The notes below the pieces were generated by a model, which worked only from the letters and a program-made list of their open reading frames with translations, had not been told where the DNA came from and did not search any database. DNA of 64,000 bases from Nemopilema nomurai (lineage: Eukaryota; Cnidaria; Scyphozoa; Rhizostomeae; Rhizostomatidae). Location of the stretch: the NCBI GenBank assembly GCA_003864495.1, contig ML133472.1, positions 1,123,469 to 1,187,468 of the forward strand, written 5' to 3'. Below are positions 50,401 through 61,400 of this stretch, in pieces (within the stretch, counting starts at the first letter, position 1; each line of letters starts with the position of its first letter). A program made the translations under genes and the position numbers.

Positions 50401-50841
50401 GTATACGGAGAGGTCTTCTCCATTTACCATGATCATGTCAGGGCAAACCTTGAGCGCTTCTGCCTTGGTTGACATTTTCTTTACCCCGAGTCGTCTTGCG
50501 ACATAATTTGAGCTCACCACGACATGCTTCTGGTACACTCCAAATGGCCTGTCTTGCAAGGGTGGATTCCGTATGACCTCAACTTGGCAGTAAAAGCAAT
50601 CAAAGTCGATATGAATAATGCATTTATTGTGTCTGGAACTACTTATTTTCTTCGACGTACCCAGCCTGTTGTCGGTCAGGCTCTTGGGGTCCTCTTTTCT
50701 TGACTGGAAGGAAAGTGGCCTATTATTGTGATGCTCCCCTTCTTTGAACGGGCCAGAACTTACTTGATACGCTTCAACGTTGTCAGCAGGCTGTCTCCAG
50801 TTTACATTTTCGTCCACATCTTCCTCTTCGTCCCCATACAT
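47425..50841 (-). CDS. POLI: DNA polymerase iota (Y-family translesion polymerase)
   Basis: Three exons on the minus strand: 50227-50841, 49515-49779, 47425-48635; 2091 nt, 696 residues, phases 0 and 1 matching. It inserts nucleotides opposite damaged template bases in the nucleus. Exon 1 has the first catalytic motif (IIHIDFDCFYCQVEV) and the second acidic pair in VERVGIDENFIDVT, the DENFVDLT block of human POLI. Exon 2 carries LGLTSSAGISHSKVLAKLVG and KPNQQT, then EIPG, completed across the splice by IGSR, forming the helix-hairpin-helix. Exon 3 holds the little finger and a long Ser-rich linker, then one ubiquitin-binding motif (DADVFRQLPKQIKDELLEDW). The last residues (NSIRKYFTKS) resemble a PIP box. 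The first ATG after the upstream region was taken as the start. Human POLI has more introns and two ubiquitin-binding motifs; only one is visible here. Confidence 0.94.
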
Positions 50842-53800
50842 TGCAACAACAAAATCAAGAACAGTATCTCGGCATGCGATAAGACACTATTTTAATATAA
50901 TGTGTAACAATTCTTTCGGGAAAACAGGAATTGAAAACCTCGAATTGATGGCGAGACCAACATATTGGGAACTGAAATCCGCAGTGCTGTTATAACCATG
51001 GCATAAAAGTGCCAGATATATTTCTAACCGTTATAATATTGCAAGTATAGGGAAAAAATCATAAAAAATGGCTAAGCTATTCATTAATCAAAGAAGCTGA
51101 GCACTTCTAGTTCTGAAAAAGTTCAGCCTTAATGGTAGGCACCAAAGAGAGTACATAAACAGAGTGCTTTTTCCAATTCTATTCAGTTACTTTCGCAAAC
51201 TACAGATTTACTCATCGTCATGTGTTCATGAATTATTATTAGGAGCCTAGAACAGAGAATATATTTGCATGGCATTATTTGAACCTATTTTTGATTGGAA
51301 CATGCCAATTTCTACGTTAAGCCAAGAAAATCGTACCACAAAAGGTTTCACTGGGATAGCTGTAGCAATACAACAGCAACAGCACTTGTATAAAAGCACA
51401 TTGAAGTTGGATATGCACCCATTAGATGGTGCGTCGGGTGGCAAAGCAGCTGTGAAGCACCAGAAAAGGATGGCAGTCTGCTGTCCTCTTCAGTTGGATT
51501 TTTATTCTTCGCACTATGACCCTGATCTAGCACTTTGTGTCTCCAGTCATCTTCATAACCCATAGTTTGGAAGGTGTAATATAAATCAACTAAAAAGTGC
51601 CATATTATCAATAAAAATAGCACAGATGTACAAACATAGGGTTGTAAAGTGATGAGGTCACAAAATTTAATCTAAGGATTTCTTGAACCTAAGTGTCCCA
51701 TAACCAGAAAGAATATCATAGCATACCCCTTAATTGGAAAAATTAGTCTATGGTGGTACAAATTGGCAGAGATAACTCCAGTTATCAGCTGAGAACAGAA
51801 TACAAAGTATACAGGATAGTGCACCTCTAGATAATAGATAAGAAGACCATTGACGTTGCATTCCTGAATCATGACAAAATGCCCCTTGGCCACAACATCT
51901 CTGGAGTTTTCCCCTTAAAATTCCCCTTCTTTTAGAATATTTTCTCATGGCTGACATGGCTTTAGCTGCAATAGCACCTCTTTGTTATCTATCCTCAATT
52001 TCGATTTCTTTGAAAAGCATCTCATTGTACTTGTGTAGAATCGAAGCTGAGACCTCTTCTTCTGACCACACTTCATAGAAGGCAGTCAATATTATCGATT
52101 TGGTTTCAAAATACATTGTTGATATATGCTAGGCCATCACTTCTTTGCACACGCAGAAAACAATCAGTACTGCGACGCTTGCGACGTTGTTATAGAGTGT
52201 CAACGTCTGTGTCATGTTATGTTAAACATCAGAAATGCGTTTAAATATGTTTCATATCTTCTTCTTAAAAATGACTTCTACTGTCATGCAAATTAGGCTT
52301 TTGCATTTGACCAATCGGCATGGATCTTGTAAAACTTCTGCAGGACTCAGATTTCAGACAGTACTTTTTGGGTAATGTCCCCCTTTTGACGATGTCCCCC
52401 TTTTGTTAAAGACAAAGAAGTTAGGGTCAAGTCTGTTTGGCCATACTTCTTTGGAGCATGCGCAGTATGAAGTCAAACTTGTGTGAATATGTTCCCGTGA
52501 AATCACTCGTTGTGCTGTGGAGGTCAGCACTTGATGTTTCGCTTTGTTCTGTCTATTTTGGTCCAGATAGAGTTTGATATCAGCCTTGGAAGCAGATTAT
52601 GATCGTTAGAATTGGCTTGTTGATCCTTGTATGCAAATAGCCTTGACCTAGTGCATCGTACACTCTTAGCGTAGTCTCCGTTTTGAACTGGCCGATCCTC
52701 TGTAATATGGTAGGGTTCTAAGTACAGGATTTTTTTACCTCCTTTGGTAAGGATACAAAAATTGGAAGGAATTGTAACCTTACTTGGTGCATTATTAAAA
52801 CTACGGAGAATCCCTGCCATTCGACTATATTACAGTTTTCTTTTGAGACTTGGATTCATTGAGGATGGAGAAGTACATCTTTCCCAAACACGAAACAGAA
52901 TTGAGCCAATAATATTCTCACAAATGTCCCTATTTAAACATCTAATGATAGTAGACTCGAAGCATATTGTCTACCCAAGAAAGGTAGTGATCCTGTGTTG
53001 GAATTATTATCTCCCCCTGGTAGTCCCCTGCAAAGCTTTGTGATTGAAAGGAAAACGATAAAAATATCTTTATCAGCAAAACATGACATTGCCGAGTTCT
53101 CTCTAGTTCATTTCTCTAAGTTTCATAAGTTAGCATCCAAAAGTGACGAGTCTAATAGAGATTTAAACCGCAAATTCATTCTTTGAGGCTGTTTTAGTAA
53201 CAGAAGACTTTTGGCAAGGCAGAAATCTACAGGGGCACAACAGCAGACCACTTCAAGTGTAGGTGATCCATTAGATAGATCCATATGTCACGATATAGTG
53301 GTATAATGATAACTGCTAATTGAAGGACTCCCTAGGGCTCAATTTGATGAAGACCTTAAATGCACTGGAAAACCAGAGTTGGACCATAAACAGTTATTGA
53401 GGGATCTCCATTTTCAGTTTGTAATGACAGTAAAGAAGGCTTGGTTTTCAAAATTTTTGGTTTTCTTGGTTATCGTATCTGCAAAGGCTCTGTCCCAACT
53501 TTCTAACAAAAAATAGAGATCATCATTTTACAATAGCAATGAAAGGCGGAGCAGTTTTCGTGTACACAAATAAAGAAAGTAGCTTTGCCTTGTGGTCCTA
53601 CGATACTGCTGCAAGCATTTTATCGCCCCTGTCTCAACAAATTCATCATTCAAAGAGCTGCAATGTTTCAGCGCCTCTATCCAGGGTCGTTGATAGACGG
53701 CCCGGGCCCCGGAGCCAAGCTCTGGGGCGGGCCCTTTTGCGCCGCAGTCGAAATTTTTAACTGTAAGACCTATATTTTGCGGGCCCCGGACCTTTACTCC

Positions 53801-54261
53801 GTTTACCCCCCCCCCCTCTCTATGTAGTAGGACGCTCCCCAGATCACATGACCTTTTATAATCACGTGACAAGTACTATTTAATCCGAAGCTTTGTAAAG
53901 CGTAGTGGAGTTATCTTCGTATCCTTGTTCAGTTAAGTTACAAATCTTGAATGATTATCAAGATATGAAAATGTAAAGAGTGTGTTTCCTTGCTCAACCA
54001 TCTCAATAATATAAATAGAAGCACCTCTCACATCTACGCTCCTGCCTCCATCACTCATCGCTGTAAACAAATCAGAGCGTATCTTTTCCCGCCATTTTGT
54101 TAGAACATGTACTTGCGAGGAGAGAGAGTCACTCCGAATGATATCTAGTGCGCACGCTCCAAGGAAGTAAACTGAGTGGTGTCAAATTTGAGATACCGAC
54201 GCGAGACGCGGGTTAGCCTTCTTGCCGATCCTCCTGGCTTCGGCCGAACTGAGACAAGGGG
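50842..54261. other. Intergenic region between POLI and the NB-ARC gene (divergent promoters)
   Basis: POLI reads left and the NB-ARC gene reads right, so both promoters are here. Frames at 51269-51565, 52524-52820 and 52744-53186 have no recognisable domain. A direct repeat atgtcccccttttg occurs twice near 52375-52405. A GC-rich patch at 53690-53800 (gggccccggagccaagctct, gcgggccccgg) looks like a mobile-element fragment similar in style to 14940-15145. A CACGTG lies near 53862 (atcacgtgac). Confidence 0.5.
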
Positions 54262-55130
54262 ATGGCCGTAGAACTAATGGGCCCCCTTTTGCATCAAATC
54301 AACAGCACACTACCAAAGAGTAGCCAGGAAGAATCATTCCGTCGGATGATCTCTGTTTATGGGCAGCGTTACTCTTCTGAAGGGGATCTTCTATCCCTCT
54401 TGGATAGGCTAGTCGACGAAGAGAAGATAACTCCCACCAACACATTTGCACTAGAACATTGTCTATCTGAAAATTTGACTTTGAAGGAAAATCTTGGGAA
54501 TATTCTGAAAGGCTTTCGTAGCACAAAGAAACAGGAAATTAAAGAATGGAATGAATATCAGCCAGCGGAATTTATAAAAAGGGACTTAAGTTGGCTTGAA
54601 ACGGCATTTGGAGAGAGGTCATGTGTTGTAATTTGGGGTAGGTCAAAACAGGGACACTTTGTACTCCAAATTTCATTTACATACACCAACAAGCAAAGAA
54701 GTGTTGATAATTTTTCACATCCTTGACTTTGAGGTTGTATAAATGGAGCCTGTTTGAACATGTAATCTGTACTTCAAATGCCTAAAGTTAATTTAGTTGC
54801 CTTCATTCTTGTGGAAATTCCTAGTTTTATTATTGCTAGTAAATTTTTTTGTAGTTTTAAAGCTGAAGCATTTCTTCAATAGTTTCGATTATTTTAGAAA
54901 AAGGAAGGTCGGAGTAAGTAAAAAGGAAGTAAAAAGAAAGATAAAATCCCACGAATTTAGAATGATCTTTGGCAAATCTTGGCTATTGAGATACCTGCTA
55001 CATTTGAGTGATAAGCAAATCTGATTTTGTTTATGATGATAAAACTTTTGGTTGAATTCGCCAAAGCATATTCTTTTTTATGAGCAGCTTCTCTTGAAAA
55101 TAGCTTTCTTGATAGTGCAATGAAAACATG

Positions 55131-55196
<66 letters not shown>

Positions 55197-55382
55197 TTAT
55201 ATATTATATTAATTATTATATTGCTGTCTAGAGTGCTCAACTTGTCGGAGCAATAAGTTTGACTAAAATAAATAGACTATTGTGACACAACTCTGAGTTT
55301 CATGTGTAAACAATCATCAAGTGTCTAAAAGAAATCGCTGATGAAACTCAGAGTTGTGTCACAATAGTCTATTTATTTTAGT

Positions 55383-55427
<45 letters not shown>

Positions 55428-58400
55428 TTTGAAAACATTTCAAATAGTTGTTAAATTTGTTTGTTTTTTTGTGAATATTCATCCTTTTTCTAGTATATTT
55501 AATGTTGTACTGCATAAGAAATAAGCATTTTATCAGCAGATGAAAACCATTATTTTATCTAGTAGCATGAGGGGAATCAATAGCATTTTTATGGTGTTTG
55601 AACATGTGCTTCTGAATAGAATATTCAAGTTTGGAAATCTGATATTAAAATGCTATCTATTAAAGTAATTACACAGAAACATCATCACTAAGACTGTTAA
55701 GACTTTTTATGTTTGGTGTCCTTATTACATAAACAAAACAACAGAATGAGCAAAACTTCTTGGTTATTGTGCATCCTCTATTCATACCATCTTCATTCAC
55801 CATGGAAACAATCTTTTTTAGGTGTGTCTGGTGTGGGCAAGACAAAGTTAGCAAATGAATTCATGGTCTCACAGAGGGAGAGGCAACATGTTATTGTTGA
55901 TTTGAGGGGCCTAAACAGTGTTCAGGCGTTGTGTGTTGAAACTCTGCGCAAAATAGGAAAGATAGTAAGTATAGATGATGCAACAATGATGCTTGTAGCA
56001 TCTGTGCTAGCAGAACAGATGTCAACTAATCATATGATGCTTTTGTTTGATAATGCAGATGATTTTGTGCATTATTCTGGTGTTGGTGAGGACATGACTA
56101 AAAATTTTGCTAGTCTTGTGCAAAATATTCTTTTAAAGTCAGCAGGCAAGTTGAAGATATTAATAACATCAAGAAGCAAAAGTGATCACCCAGAATCTGA
56201 AAAGTTTTTGCATCAAAAGGAGCTTCATGCCTTGAAAAATGAAGAAGCTAGTTACATTTTGAGGTCCACATTTGCTCGCAAGCCTGATGAGAGACAAACA
56301 AGCTACTTCCAGAAGCAATCAAGCAATGTCAAAATTTGCCTTTGAATCTAAAGATTCTAGGCTCTGCTCTGCTAGATCAAGGCATTAGACTAGCAGACAT
56401 TTTGTCAGATGTTACTCGTAAGGCAAGGCAGTGGAAGCTAAGTAGTAAAAAGGGAGAGGCTCCCTTATCAGAAGCAGAATCCCTTACATATGGTGTGTTG
56501 GCTGCAAGGTTCGAGAGCCTTAGTGATACTACTCAGTTGAGTGCAGTGGCTTTGTCGCTCTTTGCTAGATCTTTTTCATTTGAAGCTGCAGTTGAAGTTC
56601 TGAAGGAGTTTGAAATTTCCAAAGTACATTTGATTTTGGAGCACCTGAGAGGAACAAACTTTGTTAGTCTTGAGTCGGACAGTATGAATGATGAAATTGA
56701 TCGAAAGTATGATATTCATCCAAAGGTGAAAGAATTTTTGTTAGAAAATATTAGCTATTCAAAGGAAGTTTCCAGCTTTTATAACAGAGCTAAAGGTAGA
56801 TTCATAAGTTTCTTTAATAAGAAACTGGACTCCATTGGCCAGTATATTGATAAAGACTATATGCGGGCATGCACAGAATATCAAGAAGAGAGCTCAAATT
56901 TTGATTTCATTTTCAAGCAAGCAGGAAACGACCTGGTATTGCTTGGCAGTTATGAGAAAAGTCAACGAGTTCAACTCCTTTTTAATGGAGTGTTGCTACC
57001 AGAAAGAAGGCTTGAATACTTCAGAAATCTTGCAGATACAGCCTTTAAGCATGGTATGTTGAATGTTAACTTGGTTATCTAATGCTTGAAAATTTGGCTT
57101 TTGGAAAGGGTTTGATGACACAAAATTAGAGCAACTTTTTCATGATGTAATTAGCCAGAATATTAATGCTTTGATTGAAGGGAAGAGAGTAATATGCATT
57201 CATGTTCTCCACTCACCAACCATTGATTTCAAGCTATTTTCGAATTTGCTGTTTGTTATAAGGGTTTTTCTGATCATACCCTTAAGTTCTAATAAAGTCT
57301 ATTTGTATTTGCTAACCCAAAATGAATTATCTCTTGAAGGTCTTCTAACAAATTAGTAAAAATGATTTTGTTTTAGGGTGTTTCTGGCAACTCAAGTGGT
57401 TTTATTTTTGATGGCTAACTGTTGAGCTGCAGTATCAAGCCTTTTGAAACTAGGCATTTCTCACTACTTCAGAATTCCAAAGTATTTGTGTTTATCTAGG
57501 AGCTACTTTTTGTGAATAGGGATTTAAATGAGTTCTTCAAAAAATTGGCATTGACAAACCTATTGATTTTCCTTCCAAGGTGATCACTTTCTTGGCACCC
57601 AGTATTTAAGTTGGCAGGGAATGGAAGAAAGTTTTCTCGACCCAATTAAAGCCCTAAAGTACACGGTTCTCAGGATTGAACACCAGGTTATAAAGCTAGA
57701 AAGAAAGTGTTTAGTAAGAGATGAAAGGAAGTATACTCAAGTGAAAGCACTTTACCATTACACCCTTGGTCATGTTCTCTATAATGTCATACATTCAAAC
57801 ATGTCTCTAGATGATTGTGATGCAGCAATAGAATCGCTATCGGAAAGTTTGCATTTAATGGAATTGCTGGAACCACAAGGACATATAGATACTGTTCGAG
57901 CTTATATAACTTTGGGAAATATTTACAATATTGAAGAGGATATTTTTCGCAGCAACGAAAAGTTTGATGATATCAACGAAGCATTAGATAGAGCTTTGGA
58001 CTATTACAAAATGGCATTGGATATGCGAGAACGCTTATCGTCACGGAGGCTGCACATAGATACGCCGCAGATACTTCAAAATATCGGATCGATTTGGTAT
58101 GAGCGGTGTCGAATTAAGAAAATGTTTGGTGAAGATTATACGGAATCTTATCAGAATGCAGAAATGCTACTAAAGGAAGCCATCAACATGGAGAAAGATT
58201 TGAAATTGTACGGACTATATAGAACCAGCTCAAAACTTATTAATTTGGGGGATCTGTACAGAATCCAAAAGGAGTATGACAAGGCAGTCGAATGTTTCAC
58301 AGAGGCATTAGGTATCAGGCGTTCCTCGAAAGGTGATCACAAAGACACTGTCCTTGTGATTTATCGGCTGGCAGTAGTGAAGGACACCATTGGAGAGTAT

Positions 58401-61400
58401 GCAGAAGCTGTCCGTTACTACAAGGAGGCTTTTGAAATGGAGGAGAGTCTCCCCGTAGACTTTCACTCAGCCGTTAGAAGGGACATTTGGAAATATCTCA
58501 TAGAGGCCTATGGATATTGGGAAGATATGGAATCGAATCCGCCTGAAAAGTTACGAATTAGAGGGGAAGCGGAAAAATTTAGAAAAAAAATACTGCAGAT
58601 TGTAAGTACTTTAACACTTTTTTATAAGAATTAAGACTATAAGAATGTCGAGCCTCAAATTTGCTAAACTTTAAGAGTAATTTATGAATAATGCCAGGCT
58701 AAATCTTCATCAATACTAGAACTTTTCCGTAGTCTATATATATGTACGATATGTATATATAAATCAGTATTATATCTATATGTATATATAAACAAATAAA
58801 TATTTATATATTTACATATATACACAAATATAGGAAAGATACCAAAAGAGATGCAATGTTTTTCTTTGATCTTAAGGCAAATTTACACCTTGTGTTGGGC
58901 AAGAATGATTGAAGGATAATTTTAGGCTCAAAATCGAATTTTTTTTATAGTATTAAGGCTCTGAAAAAAATTATAGGTATTCTGATAAAGAGAGAGTGTA
59001 AGCCTATCATGGCCAAAGGTTTTATCGACATAGTACTCTCAGCGAACCCTCGCGGAAAAATGTTAAAAATTTTGGTGATCTCAGTGGTAATTTTTCGCTG
59101 TAGGATGTTTAAATTTGAATTTGAAAGTATCGTGTTTATACTTAAGTATAAAGTCTTATTGGTAATTGAACGGTAACGTTCCATAAGAGAACGGTTAAGT
59201 TGAATTCACACTGGACGCATCATTTATGCAGACGTTTCTTAAAGAAAAATAGGAACGAGCAGCTTTGTATGAAAGTTATGGGCATGAACGTCAAGGTCAT
59301 TACAACAACTGGACCTAGAAAAGAATTTAGAAATCAATCGATGTATTTGAAGTATTTACACAATCTCGAGGTCACCAAATCTGTACGTCTGTATAAGTAT
59401 CAAATCTGGAGATAGTTTTAATTGTGTTACATTTCGTGAAATCTGCTCTGTATTTCGTATTTGGTGGCCATTGCGGTTGAGTTGATTTTTAATCCAGAGC
59501 TCTGGAGTATTCTTCAGTCTGCAAAAACTCTTGATTTTTAGAAAGTGTCCTTTTGTTTTAATTCACCTCTTGACTATCATGGCTTCTAATTTCTAGAAGA
59601 AGGATCAGGAGGAAGTAGAAAAGCGGAGTGAGTGTAGTTATTTTTTTAGCCTTGCACATGTTATATCTTTTTTGAGTTCTTCTTATCAGTCCAGTCATCT
59701 TCGTAGAAACAGTTGATGTTTTCTTTTTTTAAAGCCCAATTTATTGAACTGCAAACCTTTAAATGATTGGGAAGAGAAGACGTGATTCAAACTTGCAGGG
59801 CAACATCAAAATCGCAAATATTGAATTGCGTCTCGGATTGTGGTTGTGTAAAACACGGGGATTTCTTCACCTTTCATATCAGCCAGCAAATTGGTTTTGA
59901 GAGTCACAACGATGTACCTGAAAGACAAGTTTAATTGTGCCTAATTTAATTTTTGTCCGGTTTGTAAAACGCTTCCAAGCAAATTCTTTCACCGAATTTT
60001 TTAAAATGTAGAATTGCTAATTATGATCCTTAAATCTGTTTCTTCAGAACCAACGGGAACTCCACCACATCGGGAATTTATTGCACAGGGGTCCTCTTCT
60101 GGAGGAATTGATATCCGTTCTCGGTGAGGAATCACCATTTTTTAAAAATATTATGTGTGTTTGTTCTCGTTGTAAAAGTTACTGCTTTTGCTATAATTTA
60201 TGGAAAGAACATTTGGATAAGAACACTTAGAATCTTGAAAGTCATTGTTATACTTTCGATTTTTGTTGCTGGTATTATAAGATAGGCTTTTTTTATACGT
60301 TCATGGCAGGCTTTCATTCTAGTTTTTGCCCTCTTCTTGGTATCTTTTGTTATTTATTTTTCATTGTTATCAATTTGCTCTCTCTCCTTCTCACGTCCGA
60401 TTTTCTTACCTTAACAAGTGCTTTGTGGTACTGAACTTCACAATAGCTAGAAATAGTGGAACCAGTTTTGGCATACTTAAGGTACCTTTTCGTCAGACAC
60501 TCCTCAGAGTATGCCAACGTCTGAAAATGACCAAAAGCTGACAGAATAAATAGCCAGTTGTAGATGGAAAACACTAGAGGCGGTAAGAAGAGCCTATGAT
60601 TGGTTATAATTGACCAATCGCCTAACTTGACGAATGAAGGTACGAAGTGGTCATTTACAGCCAATCATGCGCTCTTCTTACCACCATCTAGTGTTTTCAA
60701 TCCGGAAGCTTTTGGTCATTTTTCGACCTTTGCATGCTCTAAAGGGGTCGGCAGGAAAGTAACTCTATTTTTTTACCTTATTTCCTCAACTATTCTTTAT
60801 CAACATGTCATCACTTCTGAACTCATTTGCTTCTAAAAGGAGTCTTCACTTGGAGCTTGATTCTTCAAGTGTGCGCCTGTCAATCCCTAAAGATCTGGCT
60901 CTGGATGAAAAGATGACAGAATTGGCAGTGATTCCACCAGATCGATATGAATTGTTTGGACAGAATCTCATGAGCGAAGTGCTTGGATTTGGTACCCATC
61001 GTTTTTTGGGGAAAACCTTGGACGCTCCTGCTTTTTTGGAAATACGCAGTGAAATTTTGAACTCCAATTTAGATGATTCTTCAGAAATTTGTGTTCTGCA
61101 GTACGACCCTGTGTCAAACCATTGGGATAGGGTTGAAGACATTGTCGTTGTGCCTGAAAAATATTGTGAGTGCTGTTATCGGTCATTAGCTTGAATCTAT
61201 CGTTCTGTAGAACTGGCTCACAATCGCAAGGTTGAAGGCTCTAGGTTAGTCCTCTTTTCCGAACTCTTGCTAAGATTCTTTCGCAACGTTGAATTAAGAA
61301 GCATCGTGGATTAACTTTTAACGTCTTATTCCAAGCAATTAACAAAGTATCTAACAGCGGCAATAGAATAATAACTGACATCCAGCTTCTCATTCGTTGT

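Noticed and set aside
52524..53186. Frames on both strands upstream of the NB-ARC gene
   Set aside because: No recognisable family, and no signal or splice support.
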